Shown here piece by piece: positions 25,858 through 38,400 of a DNA stretch of 58,783 nt (its first letter is position 1; the number at the start of each line of letters is the position of its first letter). The translations under genes and the position numbers were made by a program. The notes beneath the pieces were generated by a model. That model made no database searches. It was not told the origin of the DNA and worked only from the letters and a program-made list of their open reading frames with translations. The stretch is from Actinoplanes oryzae (lineage in GTDB: Bacteria > Actinomycetota > Actinomycetes > Mycobacteriales > Micromonosporaceae), in assembly GCF_030757795.1 (NCBI RefSeq), contig NZ_JAUQWH010000042.1, forward strand, positions 1-58,783. Direction: 5' to 3'.

Positions 25858-28800
25858 TCAATGGGCATGGCCCCCGAGCGCCGCGGCGAGAAGAGGACCC
25901 AGTTTGTCCAGGGTGGCGGGGTCGAGCAGCTCGGAATGCCGAACTGACAGATCATGGACATGCTGGTCGGCGATCAGGGGCGCCCAGGCCGGGGCGGCTG
26001 GCCCGGAGAAGCCCTGCTCCGGCACCGTCGCCTCCACGAAGAGGACCGGGCCGGCGTAGGACGGGTACTCGGCCGTGGCCATGAGGCGGTCGCTGGCCAG
26101 GTAGTTCTCCAGGATGAGGGCGATCTGGGCGTCGGTCAGGGCGGCCACCGTGCCACCGGCCGCGCGGACGAAGGCGACTGCCTGGTCCATGGTGAGGTCC
26201 GGCGACGGGACTTCGTAGCCCATTTCGGTGAGCAGACCGGCCACGGTGGACGGCGAGGAGGAGGCGTCGCGGCGGGCGTCGAGCATGCCCACGAAGGCGA
26301 CGTCCCGGCCTCGGGCGCGGAGGGCGGCGGCGACGCAGAGGGCGAGGGCGCCGCCGAAGGACCAGCCGAGGAGGCGGATCGGGCCGGACGGCTGCGCAGC
26401 CTCCACCGCAGCAGCGTGTGCGGCGGCCAGGTCGGTCATCGTGTCCGGGAGATCACCGCCGGAGAGCAGGGGCGACTGGAGGCCGATCAGCGGGACGTCG
26501 AGGTGGCGGGCCAGGCCGGCGAACTGCCAGGTCAGGCCGCTGGCGGGGGCGAGGCAGAACAACGGCTCCCCGGTACGGCCGCCAGTCAGCGGCAGCACGG
26601 GTGCCAGGGCGTCGGGGCCGTCGAAGTCGCCGGTCAGGAGGCGGGCAACGCCGGCGACCGTCGGGGCGGTGAAGAGTCTCGCCACGGGGATGTCGGCGCC
26701 GAACTGGGTGCGGAGGGCCGTGGCCAGGCGGACCAGGAGCAGGGAGTGAGCTCCGAGGGTGAAGAAGTCGTCGTCCACCCCGACCGTGGGGACGTCGAGC
26801 AGCGATGCCACGAGGGACGCCACCGACGACTCCAGCCGGGAGCGCGGGGTGGAGACGGGCGCCGGGGAAAGGACCGTGGGGAGGGCGTTGCGGTCCACTT
26901 TGCCGTTCGGGGTGAGCGGCAGGGCGTCCAGGGTGTGGATGACCGACGGGACCATGTACGGCGGCAGGGCGGCGGCGAAGGCCTCGCGCAGGCCCTCCGG
27001 GGTCCCTGTCACGTAGGCCACCAGCTGATCGCCGCGGGCCACGACGACGGCTCGGGTGACGCCGGGGTGGGACAGGGCGACGGACTCGATCTCCTCCGGC
27101 TCGATGCGGAAGCCGCGGACCTTGACCTGGTGGTCGGTGCGGCCCAGGTACTCCAGCGAGCCGGCGGCCCAGCGGGCCAGGTCACCGGTGCGGTAGAGGC
27201 GCTGACCCGCGGGTCCGGCGACGAAGCGGGAAGCGGTCAGCGCCGGGCGGCCGTGGTAGCCGCGGGTGACCTGGGGGCCGCCGAGGTAAAGCTCTCCCGG
27301 CACGCCCGGCGGGACGGCGTTGAGGTGGTCGTCGAGCACGAGGGCCGTGACCCCGGGCAGCGGGCTGCCGATGGAGCCGCGCCAGCCGCCGGCTACCGGG
27401 GCCGCGGTGGCCCAGACGGTGACTTCCGTGGGGCCGTACAGGTTGCGGACGGCGGATGTGCGCGAAACCAGGGCTGCGGCGAGGGACTGCGGCAGCGCTT
27501 CGCCGCCGACGAGGGCACGGACGCCGGAGAGGTCCACGTCGGACGCTTCGAGGAGCGCCGCCCAGAGCGACGGCGTCGCCTGCATCGCGGTGATGGCGTG
27601 CGTGGTGATCAGCTCGGCGAGCAGGCGCGGGTCCCGCACCTGCGACGAAGTGGCCAGCACGACCGTGCCGCCGGCCCGGAGCGTGCCGAGGATCTCCAGG
27701 ACCGAGATGTCGAAGGACAGCGTGGTGACGGCCAGCAGGCGTTCGCCCGGTGTGAGGGGGAGCGCCTCCAGGAACGAGGACAGGTTGCCGCGCGTGACGA
27801 CCACGCCCTTGGGGCGGCCGGTCGAGCCGGACGTGTAGAGCACGTAGGCGGCCGAGGACGGCGACGGGTCGGGCGCGGCGAAGGCCGCCGGGGTCACGGC
27901 GGCCAGGAACTCCGGATCGATGATCACCGCGGGCCGGGCGTCGGCGACCATGTGGTCGCGGCGGGCCTGCGGGAAGGCGGGATCCAGCGGGAGGTACGCG
28001 GCCCCGGCGCGCAGCACGCCGAGCACGGCCACGACCAGGTCCGCCGAGCGCGGCAGGTGGATGCCCACGATGTCGTCCGGGCCCACCCCACGGGCGGCCA
28101 GGGCGGCTGCCACGGAGTCCGCGGCTGCGGCGAGTTCGGGCGCGGACAGCACCGTGGAACCGCAGATCAATGATCCGCCGGCCGAGGACGGCGAGGAGGC
28201 GGGCGGCACGGACTGCCAGGCGGTCAGGTCGGCCGTGTCGGCGGCGGAGAGGATCGGCAGGGCGGAGAGCGGCGTGGCCGGCGCGGCGACGATTCCCCGC
28301 AGCAGCACGCCGAGCCGGTCCAGGAGAGCGGCGGCCGTGCCGGAGGCGAACCGCGACCGGTCGTACTCGAGGAGGACCTCGACCCCCGACGGGCCGCCGT
28401 CCACGAAGGTGATGTTGAGGTCCACCTTGGGGTCGGCCGCGACCGGCGGGGCGTCCAGCACCGGCAGCCCGAGCAGCGTGCCGTCCTGCGACGGGCGCGG
28501 GAAGTAGCCGATCATCACCTGGAATAGCGGGTTGCGCCCGGCGGCGCGCTGCGGGTTGACCAGCTCGACCACCTGCTGGAACGGGACGTCGGCGTGGTCG
28601 AAGGCGGCGAGGTCGGCATCCCGTACGCGGGAGAGCAGTTGATCGAAGGCGGGGTCGCCGGACAGGTCGGCGCGCAGGACGACGGTGTTGACGAAGAAGC
28701 CCACGAGGTCGTCGAGGGCGGCGTCGCCGCGGCCGGACGTCGGGGTGCCGATCGGGATGTCGGTGCCGGCGCCGTGGCGGTGCAGCAGCGTGGCGACCGC

Positions 28801-29469
28801 GGCGTGCAGCGTGATGAACAAGCTGGCCGAGGCGGCGCCGCCGAGGTCGCGGAGCCGGGAGACGAGGTCGCCGGGGAGGGTGGCGGACGCGAGACCGGCC
28901 GGGCCGCGTTCGGTCCCGCGCGAGGAGGAAGCGGGGAGGGGGATCTCCGCGGGCAGCTCCCGCAGGGTGGACGCCCACCAGTCGGGGCTTCGGGAGGGCA
29001 GGGACAGGACGTAGTCGGCGTACTGCACGGGCAGCGGGTCCCACGACGGCGCCGAGCCGGCGAGCCGGGCCGTGTAGGCGGTGCTCAGGTCGCGCAGCAG
29101 CGGCCCGTCGGACCACTCGTCCATGGCGATGTGGTGCAGCATCAGCGTCAGGGTGGTCGCGGGCCCGTCGGCCTCGAGGGAGGCCCGGATCGGCAGGTCC
29201 CGGGTGAGGTCGAACGGCTCCCACAACGAGGACGACAGGGGAATGACCGCGGGAGCGGGCAGGACGCGCTGCGCCGACTCCGAGACGACTGTCCGCAACA
29301 CCTCGTGCCGGGCCACCACGTCGGCCAGGGCGACGGAGAGGACGTCCGGGTCGAGGCGGCCGGCGAGGCGGATGACCAGCGGGTAGTGGTAGGCGGTCGA
29401 GCCGGGGTCGAGCCGGTCGAGCAGCCACAGCCGTTGCTGCGCCGGCGACAACGGGATGGTCTCGGGACG
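25858..29469 (-). other. NRPS module 6: C-A-T-TE, predicted glycine and release
   Basis: The code DILQLGLVWK (from [30 protein letters not shown]) is close to the glycine code DILQLGLIWK. The condensation motif is HHIAMDE (Glu for Gly), a common variant. The carrier site is GAHSLLL. The type I thioesterase has GWSFGG and a late RHSELLD that may hold the catalytic His. Confidence 0.85.
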
Positions 29470-32400
29470 AGCGACGGGAGCCAGGGCGACTCGCGCCGAT
29501 TGTCCGGAGACGGCGGCGAGCCGGGCCGGCGTCCGTGCGTCGAAGAGCGCCCGCAACGACAGGTCGACGCCGAGCGCGGCCCGCACCCGGCCGATCAACC
29601 GCAGGGCGATCAGCGAATGGCCGCCCGCCGCGAAGAAGTCGTCCTCCACGCCGAAGGACGGCAACCCCAGCGCCTCGGCGAAGAGCGCCGAGAACAAGGC
29701 TTCGCGGTCGGACGCGGGGGGCCGCGAGGTGGAGGCGATCGGGGCCGGGGCGGGCAGGGCCGCGGTGTCCAGCTTGCCGTTGACGGTCAGCGGCAGGGAC
29801 GGCACGACGGCATACAGCGACGGGACCATGTAGGACGGCAGCCGCTCGGCGACGAAGGCACGGACGTCCGCGGGGGTCGCGGTGCCGACGAGGTAGGCGA
29901 CCAGCGCGCCGTCGCGGGCGAGCACGGCGGCCTGGCGTACGCCGGGAACGGCCGCGACCGCCGACTCGACCTCGCCCAGCTCGATCCGGTAGCCGCGGAT
30001 CTTGACCTGGTCGTCGGTGCGGCCGAGGAAGTCGAGGTTGCCGTCGGGGCGCAGCCGCACGAGGTCGCCGGTGCGATAGAGGCGGCCGCCCTCGGCGAAG
30101 GGGCTGGCCACGAAGCGGGACGCCGTGAGCCCGGGCCGGTCGAGATAGCCCCGGGCCAGGCCGGCGCCCGCGATGTAGAGCTCGCCGGCGACGCCCGCGG
30201 GGACGGGACGCAGCCAGCCGTCGAGGATGTGGGCGACGGTGTTGAAGATCGGGGTGCCGACCGTGGCGGTGGGGCTGTCGGCCGTACCTCCGCCCAGGGT
30301 GTTGATCGTGTATTCGGTCGGGCCGTAGAGGTTGTAGCCGGCCACGCCGCCGGTGTCGCGCAGGGTGGCCCAGAGCTTGTCGGAGACCGCCTCGCCGCCG
30401 AGCAGCACCAGGCACGGCCGGTGGGCGCCGCCGAGCAGGCCCTCGTCGAGCAGGGCCTGCGCGTACGTGGGCGTGAGGTTGACCACGTCGACCCGGTGCT
30501 CGCCGCAGTAGGCGACCAGCGCCCGCCCGTCGCGCCGCAGCTCCTCGTCGGCGATGTGCACGTGGTGGCCCTCGACCAGCCAGAGCAGCTCCTCCCACGA
30601 CATGTCGAAGGAGAAGCTCACCGTGTGCGCGATGGTCAGCACGCGCCCGCCGGCCGCCTCGATCGTCGGGCCGAAGATCGCCGCGCGGTGGTTGAGCTGC
30701 ATGTTGGTCAGGCCCCGGTACGGCGTGACGACGCCCTTGGGCCGGCCGGTCGAGCCGGAGGTGTAGATCACGTACGCGGGGCGGTCGAGCCGGCCGGGCG
30801 CGCCGGGCGCGAAGTCGTCGAGCCACGGCTCCCCCACCTCGCGGTAGAGGCCGGCGAGCGAGTCGAGCACCACGACGGGGCGGGCGTCGTCGATCATGGC
30901 CCGGCGCCGGTCCGCGGGCAGATCAAGATCCAGCGGCAGGTACGCGGCCCCGGCGCGCAGCACGGCGAACAGCGCGACGACCATGTCGATCCCGCGCGGC
31001 AGCGCGAGCCCGACGATCTGCTCGGGCCCGGCGCCGAGGGCCCGCAGTCCCCGGGCGACGGCGCTGACCCGGCCGTCCAGTTCGGCGTAGCTGATCGTGG
31101 TGCCGTCATGGGTGAGCGCCGCGGCGGTCGGGGTCTTTGCCGCCTGCATGGCCAGCATCTCCGCGATGGTGACGTCCGGGATGTCCGCCCCGGCGCCGGT
31201 GAGCGGCGGCGGGGCCGGAAGCGCCACGGCGCCCGCCTGGTTCGCGGCGTCGAAGGTGGTCAGCACCGCACGCAGCCGGTCCAGGAGCGACTGTGCCGAC
31301 GCGGCGGGGACGACGTCCGGGCGGTACTCGAGGCGGATGCGCAGGGCGCGGCCGGGCGTCGCGACCCAGGTCAGCGGGTAGTGCGTCGCGTCCAGCGCCG
31401 TCACGCCGACGATGCCGTGCTCGGCCTCGAGGTCGTCGAACGTGTCGTCGCCGAGGAAGTTCTGGAGCACGTACAGGCTGTCGAACAGCTGCTCGTGGCC
31501 GGCCGCGCGCTGGATGTCGCCCAGGCCCGCGTACTCGTGGGGCATGAGCTCGATGCGCTCGGCCTGGACCCGCCGCAGCACCTCGGCCAGCGGCTCGGCC
31601 GCGGCGAAGGTGACGCGCTGCGGCACGGTGTTGAGGAACACGCCGACGACGTCCTCGATGCCGTCCAGCTCGGTGGGCCGCCCGGCCACGGTGGTGCCGA
31701 AGACCGCCTCGGCGCGCCCGGACGCGTGGGCCAGCACCAGCCCGAGCGCCGTGCTGAGCAGCGCGTTGAGGGTGACGCCGGCGGCCCGGGCCTGCTCGGT
31801 GAGGTGCGCGGTCTGCTCCTCGGTGAGCTGCAGGGCGAGGCTCTCGGCGAGCACCGGCCGGGTGCCCGCCGCGGCCGGGTAGAGGATCGTCGGCTCGGCT
31901 CCGGCCAGGTGGTCCGCCCAGGCGCGCAGCGACGCGTCCCGGTCCTGCCGGGCGATCCACTCCAGATAGTCGGTGAAGCTCGCGGTGCGCGCGGGGACGG
32001 GCTTCCCGGCGTACGCCCCGAAGAGGTCCCGCAGCACCAGCTCCCGCGACCACCCGTCCCAGAGCAGCAGGTGATAGGTGAACAGCAGCCGGTCGCGCCC
32101 GTCGGGGCGCCGGAGCACGGTGAGCCGGGCGAGCGGCGGGTCCGCCAGGTCGAACGGGCGGGTCCGGTCCTCGTGGAGCGCGTCCTCGTGGTCCTCGGCG
32201 ACGGTCACGGTCGCCGGCACCTCGCGGCGCAGGACGGCGCCCTCGTCCGTGAAGCCGAGCCGGGCCGCCGGATGCGCCGCCAGCACCTTGGCGAAGGCGG
32301 CTTCCAGGGCGGCGGCGTCGATGCGGTGGTCGACGTCGAACACGTTCTGGGCGATGTAGACGTCGGCGTCGCCCGCGAGCTTCGCCTGGAAGTAGAGGCC

Positions 32401-35400
32401 CTCCTGCAGCGGCGACATCGGCAGCACGCGCTCGGCGGCCGGGGCCAGCTCGGCGGCCCACGCGTCGGCGATCGCCCGCGTGGCGTCGAGACCCAGGCCC
32501 TCGTCCGCGTAGGTGAGCACGGCGTGCAGCTCCCCGCCCCGGAGGGCGACGTTCACTTCGAGCAGGTACGGGGTGCCGAGGTCGGCGTCCGGGCGGACGC
32601 GGAGGTCCGCGGGGTCGCTCGTCCAGTCGCCGTCCTCGTCGGCGAACCGGCCCAGATAGTTGAACAGCACCTGCGGCGTGCCGAGGCGGGCGAGGGCGGC
32701 GGCGCTGCGCGGGTTGACGTAGCGCAGCAGGCCGTAGCCCAGCCCGTCGCCGTCGGGCAGGGCGGGCAGCCGGACCGGGGCGATCGAGGTGAACCAGCCG
32801 ACCGTGCGGGACAGGTCCGCGCCGGCGACGGGCTCGCGGCCGTGGCGTTCGAGGTCGACGGTGAGGTCGCCGTCCGTACCCCGCCAGGTGTTGACCGCCT
32901 TGTGCAACGCCGTCAGCAGGGTGGCCTGGACGTCGCCGGTGAGCTCCACGGGGATCCGGAGCTCGTGGTCGCGGGTGCCGCCGACGGTCAGGCCGAAGGT
33001 GACGGCCGCGGGGTCGAGCTCGCCGCCGGGGGCGAGGGCCCGCTGCCACTGCGGGAACTCGGCCAGCCGTGCGGCGCTGCCGGCTTCCTCGGTGAGATCC
33101 CTGGCAAAGGTACGCAGGCTCGTGGCGACCGGGTCGAGGACGCCGTGCTCGTACGCGGTGCGCAGGTCCTCGATCAGGATGTGCCACGAGACGCCGTCGA
33201 CGACCAGGTGGTGGGCGACCAGGAGCAGCCTGTGCTCGGTGCGGAACCAGACCGCCTCCAGGACGTGCCCGGCCTCGGGATCCAGCCGGCTCACCGCGGC
33301 CTCGGCCTCGCGCCGGAAGTCGCCGCCGTCCACAATGGTGAGCCGGGCGCTCCCGGTGGTGGTCACCTCCTGGGACCAGAGCATGGGCGCCGGGCGGCTG
33401 AGCCTCAGACGCAGCGCGTCGTGGTGGGCGACCAGCGCGTCGAGCGCGGCCCGCAGCCTCTCCGGGGTCGCGTCCGCGGGGGTACGGATCAGGTCGGCCT
33501 GGTGCAGCCGGTTGATGCCGCCGCCCAGTTCGGCGAGGCGGTGCACGATCGGGAGCAGGGCGATCTCCCCGACGCCGTCGCCGGTCCGCTGCGGCGCCGC
33601 GGCCGGTTCCGTGCCGGCGAGCGCCTGGGGCGTGCGCTTGAGGAAGACGTCGCGCGGGGAGATCCGGAGGCCGGTGCGCTTGGCCCGGTTGACCAGCTGG
33701 ATCGCGACGATGCTGTCGCCGCCGAGGGTGAAGAAGTCGCCGTCGGCCGGGACCGCGTCGAGGCCCAGGACGTCGGCGAAGAGGGCCTGGAGCGCCGCGG
33801 TCGCCGGGTTGGTGGCGATCTCCGCTGGTTCCGTCCGCCGTGCGGGAGCCGGGAGGGCGGCGCGGTCGAGCTTGCCGTTGACGGTCAGCGGCAGCGCGTC
33901 GAGGGTGACGAACGCGGCCGGGACCATGTAGCCGGGCAGCACCGTGGCGAGGTGCGCGCGGACCGCGTCGACGTCGGGGCGGCTGCCCTGCCGGGCGACG
34001 AGGTAGGCGACGAGCTTGCCGTCGCGGACGAGCACGGCGGTGTTGGCGACCCCGGGCAGCGCGAGCAGGGCGGACTCGATCTCGCCGAGCTCGATCCGGT
34101 AGCCGCGGATCTTCACCTGGTCGTCGCCGCGCCCGAGGTAGACCAGCTCGCCGTCCTCCCAGCGGGCCAGGTCGCCGGAGCGGTAGAGCCGGCCGGGGCC
34201 GAACGGGTTCGCGACGAACCGGCTCGCCGTCAGGCCCGGGCGGTCGAGGTAGCCGCGGGCCAGCTGGTCGCCGGCGACGTACATCTCGCCGGTCACGCCC
34301 TCGGGGACCGGCTGCAGGTACGCGTCGAGCACGTGGACGGTCAGGCCGGGCAGGGCGGCGCCGATGACGCTCGGCTTGTGCACGTCGGTCGCGTGCAGCT
34401 CGCGGAAGGAGACGTGGACGGTGGTCTCCGTGATGCCGTACATGTTGATCAGCCGGGCGGTGGCGGCACCCTCGAACCAGCCGGTCAGGCGGCCCGGGTC
34501 GAGGGCTTCGCCGCCGAAGACGACGTAGCGGAGCTGCTCGTTGCGCGCCACGCCGGCTTCCAGGAGCGGGAAGAAGGCCGACGGGGTCTGGTTGAGCACG
34601 GTGACGCCCTCGTGGTCCAGGAGGTCGCGGAAGCGCTCCGGGTCACGGACGACATCGTTCGGGACGAGCACGAGGCGGCCGCCGTGCAGCAGCGGGCCCC
34701 AGAGCTCCCAGACCGAGAAGTCGAACGCGTACGAGTGGAACATCGTCCACACGTCGTCCGCGCCGACGTCGAACAGCCCGGCCGCGGCCGCGAACAGCTC
34801 GCGGACGTTGCGGTGGGTGACGACGACGCCCTTGGGCTTGCCGGTGGACCCGGAGGTGTAGATGACGTACGCCGCGTTGTCGGCGGTCGTCCGCGTCGCG
34901 GGCCGGGTCGTCGGCCGGCCCGGGGCGTCGACGCCGATGCCGCCGTCGCCGATCAGGACGACCGGCTGGGCGTCCTGGAGAATGTGGTCCTGGCGCTTGG
35001 CCGGGGCGGCGCTGTCGACGGGGACGTAGCAGCCGCCGGCCTTGACGACGGCGAGGAGGGCCACGACGAGGTCGGTGGTGCGCGGGAGGCGGACGGCGAC
35101 CCGGCTCTCGGGGCGCACGCCGCGGGCGATGAGCTCGTGGGCGAGCTGGTTGGCGCGGGCCTCGAGCTGGGCGTAGGTGAGGTCGCCGACGGCGATCGCG
35201 TCGGGGCTGTCGAGCGAGATGTCCAGGGTGCCGGCGTCGTTGTGCTCGTCGGCGGCGGCGGGTGCTGCGGGTGCTGCGCCGACGTGCTTGGCGCCGACGG
35301 CGGGGGCGGCGGGTGCTGCGCCGACGTGCTTGGCGCCGGCGGCGGGTGCTGCTTCGGCGCGACCCCCGCGAGCCCGCCCTCCCAGGGGGAGCCCCCGCTG

Positions 35401-38400
35401 GTCATTGTCGTGGAGAGCAGGGGCGGCGTGCGCAGCGGCCTGTGGGTAACCCGCTTCTGTGGAAAACGCCGCGCCCAGCGAGAGGGCGGCCACCGGCCGG
35501 CCCGGGTCGTCGATCAGCTGCTCGACGACCCGGGCCACCTGGGCGACGAGGCGGGCGGCCGCCGCGGCGCCGACCGCTTCGTCGTACTTGATCTCCAGGG
35601 TCAGGCGGTCGCCGGGGAAGGCGACCAGCGAGACCGGGTAGTGCGGGGAGTCCGTGCCGGTGAAGCCGGTCACGCCCAGGCCGTCGGCGCTGTCGGCGGA
35701 GACCGGGGGGAAGTTCTCGACGACGACCATGGAGTCGAAGAGCTCGCGCGCCCCGGCCAGGCGGGTCAGCTCGGCGAGGCCTGCCTGCTGGACGTCGAGG
35801 ACGTCGGTCTGCTGGTCCTGGAGGCGGCGCAGGACGTCGGCGACGGGTTCGCCGGGGTGCCAGGACATCGGCACGGGGACGGTGTTGATGAGCAGGCCGA
35901 CGATGGTCTCCACGCCGGGCAGGTCGCCGCCGCGGCCGGAGACCGTGGAGCCGAAGACGACGCTGTCGCGGCCGAGCAGGCGGCCGAGGACCAGGCCCCA
36001 CGCGCCGTGGACGAGGGTGCTCACGGTGATGCCGTGCGCCCGGGCTGCCGCGGTCAGGTCGGCGGTGCGGTCCACGTACGCGAAGGCGCTCTCGTGATGC
36101 GACACGGTGGTGATCTCGGGGTAGAGCGCGGTCGGCTCGATGCCCGCGAGCGCCTCCGCCCAGCGGGAGAGCGTGGACGGGCGGGTGACGACGGATTCGA
36201 CGTGGTCGTGGAAGGTGGCGACCGGCGGCGGCAGGGAGCGGCCGTGGTAGGCGGCGACGATGTCGGAGAAGACCAGCGGGTACGACCAGCCGTCGGCGAG
36301 GATGTGGTGCATCGTCTCGACGAGGCGGTGTTCCGTGGGGCTCAGCGACACCAGCGCGTAGCGCAGCAGCGGCGGTGCGGCCAGGTCGAACGGCCGCGCG
36401 AGTTCGTCGGCGGCAACGGCGGCGAGGTCGGCACCGGCACAGGTTCGCCACGGCACCTCGACGTCGCGCGCGATGACCTGGACGATGCGGCCGTCCTGCG
36501 TTTCGCGGAAGGAGGCCCGCAGGGCCTCGTGCCGGCGCACCACGGTTTCCACGGCTGCCCGCAGCCGGTCGGGGTCGACCGGCCCGGAGAGGGCGGCGAT
36601 CTGCTGCACCGCGTACGTGTCCACATCGGACGTCACGGCGTGGAAGTACATGCCCTCCTGCAGCGGCAGCAGCGGCAGCACGTCCGCCGCGTCCCCGAAG
36701 GCGTCGACGTCGGCCTGGGTGAGCGGCACCAGCGGGAAGTCGGCCGGCGTGTGCCCGCTGACGTCGGTGCCGGCGAGTTCGCGCAGGACGGCGGTCCAGT
36801 GCTCGGCGAGCGCGACGACCCGGTCCTCGGCCAGCAGGTGCGCGGGCCACGACAGGGTGGCTTCGAAGGTACCGCCCGTCACGTGGGCGTTGATCTCCAG
36901 CGGCATGGCCGGGTTGGCGGGGTCGACGCCCTCGCGGAGCGGGGCCGCCGGGGACCAGTCGCCGCCGTCGTCCGCGCCGAAGCGGCCGAGATAGTTGAAG
37001 AGGATCTCGGGCGCCGGGCCGAAGTCGTGCCCGTGCAGCCAGCGCAGCGAGCCGTAGCCGAGCCCGTCGGTGGGCACGGCCCGGAGCTGCTCCTTGACCG
37101 CGCGCACGGCCGCGACGAGGTCGGTGGTGCTGCCGGGATCGAGCCGGACCGGGTGGATGGCGGTGAACCAGCCGACCGTCCGGGAGAGGTCGTGCTCGCC
37201 CGTGCGCCCGTGCCCCTCGAGGCTGACCAGCACCGGCGCGTCCGAGCCCCGCCACCGGTTGACCGCGACGGCGAGACCGGTGAGCAGCACGTCGTTCGCG
37301 CCGCCGTAGAAGGTGGCGGGCAGCGTGTCGAGTAGCGGCGAGGCGGGCAGCGACACGGTGATCGACCGGACGGTCGCCGCGGTGTCCACCGCCGGATCCG
37401 CCGGCCGGTCGCCCAGCAGCAGCCGGGGGCCCGAGAGAACGTGCTGCCAGAACGCGACCTGGGACGCGTACGACGGCTGGGCGGCGGCGAACGTCCGGAA
37501 CGACGTCCCCACCTCGTCGAGCGGCAGACCGGCACCGGCCCGGCGCAGGTCGTCGGTGAGGACGCGCCACGAGACGCCGTCGATGACCAGGTGGTGGATG
37601 ACGAGCAGCAACCGCCGCCCGTCCCACCCGGCGCGCACCATGACGCCCGCGGCCGGATCCAGCTGAGCCACCAGCGCGGGCTCGTCGATCGGGCCCTCCA
37701 CCAGGACGTCCCGCTCGGCGGGCGGGGGAACGTGCAGCGTGCCGTCGAACGTGGCCCGCAGCAGGTCGTGCCGGTCGAGCAGCGCCTGCAGGATGCGCAC
37801 CAGGGAGGAGCGGGTCAACGACGCCGGCGTGTGCCAGGCCATCGACTGGTAGAAGTGCCCCAGCGGGGTCGCCGACTGCACGGTCTCGGCGATCATCGGG
37901 GTGAGGGCCACGTCGCCGAGGCCGTCGTCCTTCGCGACAGGGGCCACGGTCGCGGGCAGGGCGGCGGCGAGGGCCTGCACGCTGCGGCGGCGGAAGACGT
38001 CCCGCGGGGTCACCTGCAGGCCCGCCTTGCGCGCGCGGCCGGCCACGGCGATGGACGAGATGCTGTCGCCGCCGATGGCGAAGAAGTCGTCGTCGATGCC
38101 GACCTCGTCGAGGCCCAGCACGGCGGCGTAGATGCCGGCGAGCACCTGTTCCCGTTCGTCGCGCGGGGCCCGCACCACGCCGAGGATCGGGGTCGCCTCG
38201 GGCAGCGCCTTGACGTCCAGCTTGCCGTTCACCGTGAGCGGCAGGGCGGGAACAAGGGCATAGAGCGAGGGCACCATGTACGACGGCAGCCGCGATGACA
38301 GCGCGGCGCGCAGCTCCGCCAAATCCAGGGATCCGACCACATAGGCGTGCAGCTTCCCGTCGCGGGCGAGCACGGCGGCCTGCCGCACACCGGGCACGGC

